Made by a program: the position numbers and the translations under genes. 19,738 nucleotides of DNA, from assembly GCA_965659675.1 (NCBI GenBank), contig CBFHWY010000051.1, positions 1 through 19,738 on the forward strand, in the 5' to 3' direction. The notes beneath the pieces are model-generated. The model was not told where the DNA came from and did not search any database. It was given only the letters and a program-made list of their open reading frames with translations. Positions 1 to 6,902 of this stretch are shown piece after piece. This DNA comes from CBFHWY01 sp965659675. GTDB lineage: Bacteria > Bacteroidota > Bacteroidia > Flavobacteriales_G > Salibacteraceae. Every line of letters starts with the position of its first letter. The stretch's first letter is position 1.

Positions 1-238
1 GAAATTGCCGATCAACGCACTTGATAAACTATTGGATATCCTCGAGTTGGAAGTTGTGCCTACCGATACAGTCTCCAGAGAAGAAATTGCTTTTACCATT
101 CACAAACTTTTTGCCGATAACGAAAGCGTGAGCCGCGTGCGATCCATCATTCAGTTTCTTGATGGGGTGATCAAAGAATACAGGGACGAGCTCGATAAAA
201 AAGGTCCGCATAAGTTTATTGTCAAAGATCAAGAGTAG
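1..238 (+). CDS. Hypothetical protein, 3' end only (5' end outside window)
   Basis: The reading frame is open from the left edge to a TAG at 236-238. The only start-like codon near the edge is a TTG at position 5, and the frame continues upstream of it (AAA at 2-4), so this is most likely the C-terminal part of a longer protein. About 78 residues are visible. They are charged and probably helical (for example LDKLLDILELE and FLDGVIKEYRDELDKK), with no cysteine, no membrane segment and no motif I recognise. No function can be assigned. The gene points towards the minus-strand toxin gene at 455, which makes the following gap a tail-to-tail one. Confidence 0.6.
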   Translation, partial: KLPINALDKLLDILELEVVPTDTVSREEIAFTIHKLFADNESVSRVRSIIQFLDGVIKEYRDELDKKGPHKFIVKDQE

Positions 239-281
239 AGAGCTGCAAGTTTAGCTGCTGAAGCAAAGCGGAGGTAGGCCG

Positions 282-358
282 CAAGCGTCAAGCTACAAGC
301 CTCAAGTCTCAAGCCGCAAGCTTCAAGCTACAAGCTACAAGCCTCAAGCTGCGAGCTT
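282..358. repeat. Tandem array of eleven CAAGCNN heptamers
   Basis: Eleven heptamers lie end to end without a break: CAAGCGT, CAAGCTA, CAAGCCT, CAAGTCT, CAAGCCG, CAAGCTT, CAAGCTA, CAAGCTA, CAAGCCT, CAAGCTG, CGAGCTT. The first five positions (CAAGC) are nearly invariant and the last two vary. A looser lead-in with the string AGCTGCAAG sits at 241-249. The array is in the gap between two convergent genes. A shorter array of the same unit lies at 6875-6902, also in a convergent gap and also preceded by AGCTGCAAG. The stretch 239-454 holds no credible gene. Confidence 0.9.
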
Positions 359-372
359 TATCTGATTTTGTT

Positions 373-432
373 AGCGGGCAAAGTTGAGCTTAAGTTGATT
401 TGTTGCGAGCCCGCTTGAAGGATTTCAACTTT
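373..432. repeat. Two interleaved inverted repeats (possible 3'-UTR pseudoknot)
   Basis: AGCGGGC at 373-379 is perfectly complementary to GCCCGCT at 409-415. AAAGTTGA at 380-387 is perfectly complementary to TCAACTTT at 425-432. The order arm A, arm B, arm A', arm B' means the stems cross, so in RNA they could form a pseudoknot or two alternative hairpins. AAGTTGA is repeated at 392-398 and could replace arm B. Neither strand shows a T-tract immediately after a stem, so this is not a standard intrinsic terminator. It lies in the tail-to-tail gap. Confidence 0.4.
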
Positions 433-454
433 GATATAATTTCAATCCCCTACT

Positions 455-871
455 TCAGCGCACAAGGGCTAAAGCCAATTCAGCATTCATAATGGGAAGC
501 TGACTATTCTTAAAATCTTTGGTGTTTCTTGTAACGAGCGCCAGTACGCCTTTTACAGAGCGTGCACTCAATTCCTGAATTGCATCTTCAAGATCATTGA
601 ACTTCAAGTCATAAGCTTCTTGAATCAATTCCCCATCAAGATCGACTGTCTGCACAAGCTTTGAAAGTTCCTTCAAAAGTCCAATTGAAGCTTTGTGAGA
701 TTTGGATCTTCGCAGTAGAAAGTATATGTTGTTAAACGATATCGCCGATACATGAAGCGCGATCTTTTTGTCTTCCGCCAGACTGAATAATGCTGCTGCA
801 GACCTTGAGTGGGGTTCGCGGTTTCCAAGAAAGTCAAGAATGATATTGGTGTCGAGAAAAAGTGTCTTCAT
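455..871 (-). CDS. PIN-domain ribonuclease, VapC-like toxin
   Basis: A 138-residue protein with the PIN-domain layout. The acidic start motif LFLDTNIILDF gives D7 and N9, then comes SAISFNNIYFLL (about 43-53), FNDLEDAIQ with D93 and D96, and the C-terminal TRNTKDF with D119. PIN toxins bind divalent metal through such acidic residues and cleave RNA, often tRNA. The length is normal for a single-domain PIN toxin. The second acidic position is Asn in FNNIY, which I recall as usual in this PIN subfamily and do not read as inactivation. Its ATG overlaps the stop of the upstream antitoxin gene by 4 nt (ATGA), so the two are translationally coupled. RNase activity and target are inferred. Confidence 0.85.
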   Translation of the reverse strand: MKTLFLDTNIILDFLGNREPHSRSAAALFSLAEDKKIALHVSAISFNNIYFLLRRSKSHKASIGLLKELSKLVQTVDLDGELIQEAYDLKFNDLEDAIQELSARSVKGVLALVTRNTKDFKNSQLPIMNAELALALVR

Positions 872-1113
872 TTAGCGTGTTTTCTCGATAGATAATCTGA
901 ATAACCGGCTTTATCTTCTCGTACATCACCCAACTCTACAGAGCCCATAAGGCTTTTGCTTATTGGGGATAAGGTCTGTTTTTCATCTGCGCGAATCAAA
1001 CTCCTCAAATAGTTCTCAATGATCCTGGATAAACTCATCTCGCTAGACTTTGCAAATACTTTTGCCTGCTCGATAACTTCTTTGTCGATGGATAAAGTAA
1101 GCTTTGTAGTCAT
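868..1113 (-). CDS. Ribbon-helix-helix antitoxin (DUF6364/VapB-like)
   Basis: An 81-residue protein. The N-terminal strand KLTLSIDKEV is followed by two helices ending near ENYLRSL (about residues 4-40), which is the dimeric ribbon-helix-helix DNA-binding pattern. The C-terminal half (about 41-81) is charged and probably disordered, as expected for the part that wraps the toxin. It is the first gene of a two-gene operon with the PIN toxin and overlaps it by 4 nt. An 8-bp inverted repeat lies immediately upstream of its ATG, which fits autorepression by the antitoxin or the antitoxin-toxin complex. The DUF6364 assignment is from memory of the family. Confidence 0.8.
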   Translation of the reverse strand: MTTKLTLSIDKEVIEQAKVFAKSSEMSLSRIIENYLRSLIRADEKQTLSPISKSLMGSVELGDVREDKAGYSDYLSRKHAK

Positions 1114-1117
1114 ACGT

Positions 1118-1139
1118 GTATATTTATATTCAAATATAC
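1118..1139 (-). promoter_or_regulatory. Probable autoregulatory operator overlapping a -7 element of the toxin-antitoxin operon
   Basis: GTATATTT (1118-1125) and AAATATAC (1132-1139) are perfect inverted repeats with a 6-nt spacer, ending 4 nt before the antitoxin ATG. On the minus strand, 1138-1131 reads TATATTTG, an exact match to the Bacteroidota -7 element TAnnTTTG. A protein bound to the palindrome would cover this element. No good -33 TTTG element is visible, and the transcript start would fall within a few bases of the start codon. Confidence 0.55.
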
Positions 1140-1165
1140 GTATTAATACTTGGTCTGAATGAGAA

Positions 1166-3544
1166 TTAATTCGTAACCACCAGCCTTTGTCTGCTTATCC
1201 TTCCTTGTGTGCTTGTACTTTCTAGGATGTAGGCCCCTTGACTAATCTTGGAACCAAGATCAATAGACTTTTGACCTGCTTGCAATTTTTCTTCATAGAC
1301 TATTTTACCGTGGATATCTAGCACTCTAATTACAGTCTCTTCAGAAACCCAAATGACAAATTGACCTTGATTAGGGTTTGGGTAAAGCTTAATGTCGCTT
1401 AACTTTTCTTCTATACCGACATTATTTACTGTGTAACAACGTGTATTTAAATGGCAAAAATTAAGAGTATCTGCTAATTGCAAAGCATATGAACCATTCT
1501 GTGCTGGAGTAAAACTTTTTTGAGTTGCCCCGTTTATGACATTTGGAAATGTGTTGCAATCAAACCAAGTATATGTACCTATAGTATCGTTTGATATCAA
1601 GGTTGGACCCTTTCGACTGATGGTGGTATCAAAAGGATAGATCACAACTATCTGTTTTTGAGTGCTAATATTTCCATTACCATCATCGAATACCCAAATA
1701 ACTGTATCCGAACTATTAAGCGGAAAACTAGAAGTGGTGCTTGCTCTAATATTACCAGCACAGGAGTCGTAAGCAACTGGTGTTGTGAGATTCACTTCAC
1801 ATCTAGAGGTAATAAAAGAATCTAGCAGAACAAGAGGACGAGGAGCGATTGAATCTCTAATTTCTATGTTTTGATTTTGAACTAGCTTATAACTTTTCCC
1901 GTCATCAAATTTCCACTGCAAGGTGTCTTTTCCTTGAACTGAAATCGGTAGTTGAACGGTATCATTTGGACTTAAACTAAAACCACAACCACTTATGGCT
2001 TCAGGAATAACTAAACTATCTATTGAACACTGAGCATATAAATGAGGTAAGCGAGAAACTGCTGGCCTAAGACTCGGATCACAGTTGTTGAGTTTCAATA
2101 CCCAAACGTCTTCGGCACCTTGTGATGGACTTGTCATTATTTGTCCCGGCCCAGGGTCAAGGTCGGTAGAATCTAATAGTTGACCGATCATCACGATTTC
2201 ATAATCTGAGTCTAGGGCTAGTTGATCTCCATAGTCAGCATGCATATAATAGCTTTGGTTGATGCTGCTGTCGAATTTTATCAAAAGATATGAGCCACCA
2301 TCCACTTGTTTGGAGAGGTGAAAGTTCGATGTATCCAAATTAGGTTGGAGATCCATTCCGTTTAGTCCTGGATCGCAAAGCAAGTATATGTTAAATTCAT
2401 CATCTACTTCAATATCAAAAGTGGCGTTGTTGCCTATGAATCCGCTTGTAGACTCGAAGACATAAGTCCGAGTCCAACTTAAGTTTCTATCAAGTTTGAT
2501 GAGTGCCTGATCAATACCCGTAACAAATGCGGAGTCGACTCCTAGTCCTGGATCACGATCAAAGTGACTCTCAACATTTCCGTAGGTGTAAATATTGTCC
2601 GCTGTATCCAGGGCAATCGAAAACGAACTTCCCCTCGTTTCAAAGCTTCGATGAGTAATATAATTACCTGTCGAATCCAATTTCACTACGATAAGAGGGT
2701 TTTGATGTACTTTCGATGTGTCTATTACGCTGCTTCCCATTAGCAGACTATCCGCAAAGATCCCTACTATAATGACCTCATCTTTGGAGTTAACCTTGAA
2801 GTCAGATAATGCTATGTATGAAGGTGACCCAAATTCTCTACTCCAAAGTACATTTCCAGCAGGATCGAATTTGGCCATATAGTGCCCTCCCCCACTTACA
2901 ACAACATGTTGAGTGGCACCCATACCCAGATTTATAGAATCACTGGCACTACCTAAAATGATGATGTTTCCCTTCGAATCTATGTTATGGCAGGTTACCG
3001 AGTTAGATGCGATTTGAGAGTTGGATAAATTATCAAATGCATTCGCCCAAATCAGGTTTCCACTTGAATCAAACATTGCAATATATCCTTGATTCTTATT
3101 GCTTGATTGGCCAATTAGTGAAGGTGTTGACCCTGGATTCACATCCATGATGGAATCTATCATTCCAGTGACAGTTACGTTGTTGTTTTTGTCACATTGT
3201 ATATCTCCTGTCCATGCTTCCGATTCAAGTTTTTTTGACCATAGCAAATTACCCACTGGATCATATTTTACAATGAATTGATCTTGTTTTTTGGTTGGAC
3301 TCTTGATATGGTAACTATGAGATGACCCTGGGTCAACATCCAGACTATCAGAAAATGTGAAACCGAAAAGTAAGATGTTGTCCGATTGGTCGAGGCAGAT
3401 ATCTGTAGCCCACTCGGTGCGATCACCTCCAAATTGAAAATGTCGTTCATAGCTAAATCCAACCTGGGCCTCTAGCCTGCAATAGGAGAACATTAACAGA
3501 ATAGAAATAAATAAAAAGAAACGAAATTGAGGGATTAAAATCAT
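1166..3544 (-). CDS. Secreted beta-propeller protein with type IX secretion sorting domain
   Basis: 792 residues from the ATG at 3544. The frame runs open 35 codons further upstream, but only this start puts a signal peptide at the N-terminus (residues 1-27, ending CRLEAQ). Residues about 28-485 contain SBBP-like repeats: each pairs a DSSGN or DPAGN turn with a LIWA or VLWS strand and often carries a (D/N)PG motif (LDVDPG, MDVNPG, FDRDPG), as in beta-propellers. Residues about 490-637 look like two HYR/Ig-like modules with paired cysteines and WKFDDG or WVFDDG. Residues 717-792 are a type A sorting domain: LYPNPNQGQF, VLDIHGKIVY, then the terminal RQRLVVTN. Such proteins are exported by SprA-type machinery and processed at the cell surface. 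The ligand or role is unknown; adhesion or surface display is a guess. Confidence 0.85.
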   Translation of the reverse strand: MILIPQFRFFLFISILLMFSYCRLEAQVGFSYERHFQFGGDRTEWATDICLDQSDNILLFGFTFSDSLDVDPGSSHSYHIKSPTKKQDQFIVKYDPVGNLLWSKKLESEAWTGDIQCDKNNNVTVTGMIDSIMDVNPGSTPSLIGQSSNKNQGYIAMFDSSGNLIWANAFDNLSNSQIASNSVTCHNIDSKGNIIILGSASDSINLGMGATQHVVVSGGGHYMAKFDPAGNVLWSREFGSPSYIALSDFKVNSKDEVIIVGIFADSLLMGSSVIDTSKVHQNPLIVVKLDSTGNYITHRSFETRGSSFSIALDTADNIYTYGNVESHFDRDPGLGVDSAFVTGIDQALIKLDRNLSWTRTYVFESTSGFIGNNATFDIEVDDEFNIYLLCDPGLNGMDLQPNLDTSNFHLSKQVDGGSYLLIKFDSSINQSYYMHADYGDQLALDSDYEIVMIGQLLDSTDLDPGPGQIMTSPSQGAEDVWVLKLNNCDPSLRPAVSRLPHLYAQCSIDSLVIPEAISGCGFSLSPNDTVQLPISVQGKDTLQWKFDDGKSYKLVQNQNIEIRDSIAPRPLVLLDSFITSRCEVNLTTPVAYDSCAGNIRASTTSSFPLNSSDTVIWVFDDGNGNISTQKQIVVIYPFDTTISRKGPTLISNDTIGTYTWFDCNTFPNVINGATQKSFTPAQNGSYALQLADTLNFCHLNTRCYTVNNVGIEEKLSDIKLYPNPNQGQFVIWVSEETVIRVLDIHGKIVYEEKLQAGQKSIDLGSKISQGAYILESTSTQGRISRQRLVVTN

Positions 3545-3637
3545 GCCAGAAAGTTCAATACTATGGCTAAGAGGCTTATAAAGGTAATCAATCGAAAGAA
3601 TACCAATTTTAAGCTGGAATGCCCTTTTTTGGTTCAC

Positions 3638-3645
3638 TATATTTG
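3638..3645 (+). promoter_or_regulatory. Candidate -7 promoter element of the deoC operon
   Basis: TATATTTG matches TAnnTTTG exactly and ends 4 nt before the deoC ATG at 3650. If it is used, the transcript would start at or very near the A of the ATG, giving a leaderless mRNA. No matching -33 element is visible at the usual spacing, and AT-rich gaps produce this octamer by chance, so confidence is low. Confidence 0.35.
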
Positions 3646-3649
3646 ACAC

Positions 3650-4549
3650 ATGCTACCAAGCTACTTTTCCGGCAGAACCATCGATCAGGTGGGGGTGATT
3701 GAAAGAGCCAGTCGCTTTCAAAAAAGAAGTATCAAAAAAGAGGCGAAAATGCAGGGGCTTAATATGGCGCTGAGCATGATCGACCTGACTACGCTTGAAG
3801 GAGCTGATACTGAAAACAGAGTACGACAGCTTTGCTACAAAGCACAACACCTTCATGATGATATTGAAGGCCTGCCTAATGTGGCGGCCATTTGTGTTTA
3901 CCCGAACATGGCTGGAGTTGCTAAAGATGCCCTCGGGAAGTCGGGCATCAAGGTAGCAGCAGTGGCCACCGCTTTTCCTTCGGGACAGTCTTCAATGAAG
4001 ATCAAAAAACTGGATACACAAATGGCCATTGACAATGGTGCAGATGAAGTGGATATGGTGATCTCCCGTGGTAAATTCCTGGAAGGGGAATACAGCTTTG
4101 TGCATGATGAGATCGCTGAGATCAAAGACATCTGTGCTAAGAAAGCACGGCTGAAGGTAATCCTCGAAACTGGAGAACTTGGAGATTTTGACAAAGTACG
4201 TTTGGCCTCGGAAATTGCTATTGAGGCTGGAGCTGATTTCATCAAAACTTCAACCGGAAAGATCTCTCCTGCGGCGAATATGCCAGTGACCCTGGTGATG
4301 TTGGAATGCATTCGGGATCATTTTCTGAACACAGGAAAAATGGTGGGCATGAAACCTGCGGGTGGCATTCGAAAAGCAAAAGAAGCACTGCATTATCTGG
4401 TGATGCTGCGTGAAACGCTCGGCGATGCCTGGTTATCAAATCACTGGTTCCGCTTTGGCGCAAGCTCTTTGGCCAATGATGTACTGATGCAGATCGCCAA
4501 ACAAGAAACTGGAATCTATCAATCATCCGACTATTTCTCAATTGACTGA
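3650..4549 (+). CDS. deoC: Deoxyribose-phosphate aldolase, eukaryote-like DERA type
   Basis: 299 residues. The enzyme splits 2-deoxyribose 5-phosphate into glyceraldehyde 3-phosphate and acetaldehyde through a Schiff base. The signatures are all present: MIDLTTLEGADT (43-54), EVDMVI with D135, ADFIKTSTGK with the Schiff-base lysine K199, and GMKPAGGIR with K235. The long N-terminus and the segments IDLTTL, RLCYKA and FIKTSTG resemble the vertebrate DERA form more than the short (about 220-residue) bacterial form. ATG 3650 is the first possible start because an in-frame TGA lies at 3644-3646, and the region after it (IERASRFQKRSIKKE) still aligns with the DERA N-terminus. It is first in an operon with two aldehyde dehydrogenase genes; the next ATG follows its TGA by one base. 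The product acetaldehyde would be the natural substrate of that dehydrogenase. Confidence 0.95.
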   Translation: MLPSYFSGRTIDQVGVIERASRFQKRSIKKEAKMQGLNMALSMIDLTTLEGADTENRVRQLCYKAQHLHDDIEGLPNVAAICVYPNMAGVAKDALGKSGIKVAAVATAFPSGQSSMKIKKLDTQMAIDNGADEVDMVISRGKFLEGEYSFVHDEIAEIKDICAKKARLKVILETGELGDFDKVRLASEIAIEAGADFIKTSTGKISPAANMPVTLVMLECIRDHFLNTGKMVGMKPAGGIRKAKEALHYLVMLRETLGDAWLSNHWFRFGASSLANDVLMQIAKQETGIYQSSDYFSID

Positions 4550-4550
4550 T

Positions 4551-6020
4551 ATGGCAAAGAAAAAAGACAAGGATTTAGAAATGGGATCGGGTTGGTTCTA
4601 TGCTCCAGCACCCGAAAGCTCCCCCGTGAAGATCAAAGATCGCTACGAGCTTTTCATCGGGGGGAAATTTGTCAAACCCAGGTCTGGTAAATATTTCAAG
4701 AGTATTAATCCGGCCACAGAGGAGCCCATTGCTGAAGTAGCCCAAGCGAATGATAAGGATGTAGATAATGCGGTGAAAGCCGCGCGAAAGGCCTACACTG
4801 AGGTGTGGTCGAAAATGCCCCCAGGTGAGCGTTCAAAATATATCTTTCGCATCGCTCGAATGATTCAGGAACGAGCACGAGAGTTTGCGATCATTGAGAG
4901 TATGGACGGAGGAAAACCGATCCGCGAATCGCGTGATATAGATATTCCTTTGGTAGCAGCCCACTTCTTCTATTATGCTGGTTGGGCAGACAAATTGGAA
5001 TATGCCTTTCCAAACCAAAAAGTAGCGTCGCTAGGGGTGGCAGGACAGATCATTCCATGGAATTTTCCTCTTTTGATGGCCGCCTGGAAACTGGCTCCTG
5101 CCCTGGCCTGTGGAAATACCGTTGTACTTAAACCTGCCGAAACAACTTCTTTAACTGCCTTAAAGCTGGCAGAGTTGATCAAAGACTCGGGTTTGCCTGA
5201 TGGTGTAGTGAATATCGTCACCGGAGCCGGAGATACAGGTGCGGCAATCGTGAATCACCCCGACATCAACAAGATCGCTTTTACCGGGTCTACAGAAGTT
5301 GGAAAGATCATTCAGCGCGCCACTGCAGGCAGTAAGAAAAAGGTAACCCTTGAACTTGGAGGAAAAGCCGCCAACATCATTTTTGCTGATGCCGCCATTG
5401 ATCAGGCTGTAGAAGGAATCGTTAATGGAATTTATTTCAATCAGGGTCATATATGTTGCGCAGGATCCCGACTGTTTGTTGAGGAGTCGGTCGCTGATGA
5501 AGTGATCAAAAAATTGAAATGGCGCCTGGAGAGTTTGGTCGTTGGAGATCCCCTGGACAAGAACACCGACGTAGGTGCGATCAACTCTGCTGCTCAACTT
5601 GAGACCATTGACGGATATCTCAAGATAGGCAAGAAAGAAGGTTTGGATATGTACCAGCCGAAGTTCAAGAAACCCAAAAAGGGATTCTGGTGTGCGCCTA
5701 CCTTGTTCACCAATGTAGCTCAGAGCAGCCGCCTTGCAAAGGAAGAGATCTTTGGTCCGGTGCTGGCCGTACAAACGTTCAGAACAGTTTCTGAGGTGAT
5801 CCAAAAAGCGAATAATACTGAATATGGTTTGTCGGCAGGAGTGTGGACCGATAAAGGCTCCAAGATCTTTAATCTTACCAACCGTTTAAAAGCCGGGGTG
5901 ATCTGGGCAAATACTTACAACAAGTTTGATCCGACTTCTCCTTTTGGAGGTTATAAGGAAAGTGGTTTTGGCAGAGAAGGCGGGCTTCATGGATTAGATG
6001 CATATCTCAAGTTCAAATAA
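4551..6020 (+). CDS. NAD(P)-dependent aldehyde dehydrogenase (ALDH16-like catalytic half)
   Basis: 489 residues from ATG 4551; a TTG nine bases upstream overlaps deoC and is less likely. All core ALDH features are present: the oxyanion asparagine in IIPWNFP (N171), the cofactor-binding LKPAE lysine (K194), the Rossmann FTGSTEVG loop (245-252), the general base in LELGG (E268) and the nucleophile in NQGHICCAG (C302). Length is normal for a single-domain ALDH. One base separates it from deoC, and one base separates it from the shortened ALDH gene downstream. It probably oxidises the acetaldehyde released by DeoC to acetate. The pair of ORFs adds up to 771 residues and has the domain order of ALDH16, so this may be the catalytic half of a split ALDH16. 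Substrate is inferred from context only. Confidence 0.9.
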   Translation: MAKKKDKDLEMGSGWFYAPAPESSPVKIKDRYELFIGGKFVKPRSGKYFKSINPATEEPIAEVAQANDKDVDNAVKAARKAYTEVWSKMPPGERSKYIFRIARMIQERAREFAIIESMDGGKPIRESRDIDIPLVAAHFFYYAGWADKLEYAFPNQKVASLGVAGQIIPWNFPLLMAAWKLAPALACGNTVVLKPAETTSLTALKLAELIKDSGLPDGVVNIVTGAGDTGAAIVNHPDINKIAFTGSTEVGKIIQRATAGSKKKVTLELGGKAANIIFADAAIDQAVEGIVNGIYFNQGHICCAGSRLFVEESVADEVIKKLKWRLESLVVGDPLDKNTDVGAINSAAQLETIDGYLKIGKKEGLDMYQPKFKKPKKGFWCAPTLFTNVAQSSRLAKEEIFGPVLAVQTFRTVSEVIQKANNTEYGLSAGVWTDKGSKIFNLTNRLKAGVIWANTYNKFDPTSPFGGYKESGFGREGGLHGLDAYLKFK

Positions 6021-6021
6021 G

Positions 6022-6870
6022 ATGGCAAGAGTGAAAGTCAATAAAACATACAAGCTGTACATCGGGGGAAAATTTCCCCGTACAGAATCAGGTCGATATT
6101 TAGAGCTGAGAAACAATGCTGGAGAGTTGATGGCAAATGTTTGTCAGGCTTCCAAAAAAGACTTTAGAGAAGCGGTTGTTGCCGCTCGAAAAGCGCAAGA
6201 GTCCTGGGCGGGATCAACGGCATATCTGAAAGGACAGATCCTTTACCGATTAGCGGAAATGATGGAATCGCGCTCAGAAAACTTCATTGAAGAATTAATG
6301 CGCGAAGGCAACAGTAAGGCAGCAGCAAAAAAAGAACTGTCTGAGAGCATTGACCTTTTGGTGTATTATGCCGGTTGGAGCGATAAGTACCAGCAGGTAT
6401 TTAGTGCCGTGAACCCTGTGGCCAGTTCACACTTCAATTTCAGTGTTTTGGAAGCCTGTGGAGTGGTAAGTGCAAGTTCATCGAGCCTTGGAGAAGCCTG
6501 CAAATTAGTTGCTACGTCAACCATTGGGGGTAACAGCCTAATTCTCGTTTCGGATCTCGGTTCCGCCATGAGCGCCATCACCCTGGCTGAAGCTATTCAG
6601 GCTTCTGACTTTCCTGCTGGAGTAGTAAATATACTCACTGGCTTGCACGATGAACTGATTCCACATATGTGCTCACACATGGACGTGAATGCAGTGGTTT
6701 TGCATCAGCATAAGAAAGAGGCCCAGCAATTGGGCGCTGAGAATGTGAAGCGTGTCCACTTTTGGAATTTAGGAATGGAACGCTCACCTTATCGCATTCG
6801 AGATTTACAGGAGGTAAAAACCACATGGCATCCAGTTGAGCAGATTTCGGGTTCGGGAAGCGGGTATTAA
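6022..6870 (+). CDS. Shortened aldehyde dehydrogenase homologue without catalytic residues (ALDH16 C-terminal-like)
   Basis: 282 residues from ATG 6022; an in-frame ATG at 5998 would overlap the upstream gene and is less likely. The N-terminal part follows the ALDH pattern: KLYIGGKFPRTESGR (11-25), VVAARKAQESW (52-62), LLVYYAGWSDKY (112-123), and AIQASDFPAGVVNILTG (191-207). The chain then ends about where a normal ALDH would begin its catalytic domain. There is no ELGG glutamate, no nucleophilic cysteine motif, and the PWNF asparagine region is replaced by ACGVVSASSSSLGEA (145-159). So it should not be a dehydrogenase by itself. In ALDH16 a catalytic ALDH domain is followed by a pseudo-ALDH domain that builds the dimer; this protein fits that second part as a separate chain. 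It is not an obvious decay product: the frame is clean and it ends next to the convergent metH. Confidence 0.8.
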   Translation: MARVKVNKTYKLYIGGKFPRTESGRYLELRNNAGELMANVCQASKKDFREAVVAARKAQESWAGSTAYLKGQILYRLAEMMESRSENFIEELMREGNSKAAAKKELSESIDLLVYYAGWSDKYQQVFSAVNPVASSHFNFSVLEACGVVSASSSSLGEACKLVATSTIGGNSLILVSDLGSAMSAITLAEAIQASDFPAGVVNILTGLHDELIPHMCSHMDVNAVVLHQHKKEAQQLGAENVKRVHFWNLGMERSPYRIRDLQEVKTTWHPVEQISGSGSGY

Positions 6871-6874
6871 GCTG

Positions 6875-6902
6875 CAAGCCTCAAGCCTCAAGCCTCAAGA
6901 AT
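6875..6902. repeat. Short CAAGCCT heptamer array filling a convergent gap
   Basis: Three identical heptamers (CAAGCCT) plus a fourth degenerate one (CAAGAAT) occupy 28 of the 32 bases between the stop of the shortened ALDH gene and the stop of metH. The same AGCTGCAAG string that precedes the array near 282 occurs here at 6870-6878. No hairpin or T-tract terminator is visible in this gap. Confidence 0.85.

Noticed and set aside
282..358. CRISPR-like array
   Set aside because: The unit is 7 bp with no unique spacers, which rules out a CRISPR array.
3545..3649. Longer N-terminus for the sorting-domain protein
   Set aside because: The extension would place 35 polar residues before a perfect signal peptide and would abut the deoC start, leaving no promoter room.
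5160..5804. Minus-strand open frame of 214 codons inside the aldehyde dehydrogenase gene
   Set aside because: It lies wholly antisense to a gene with all ALDH motifs, has no domain pattern and is a by-product of codon bias in the opposite frame.
6022..6870. Shortened ALDH as a decaying pseudogene
   Set aside because: The frame is clean, the start is tightly coupled to the upstream gene, and no remnant of a catalytic domain follows before metH. A stable short paralogue is the simpler reading, though decay is not excluded.
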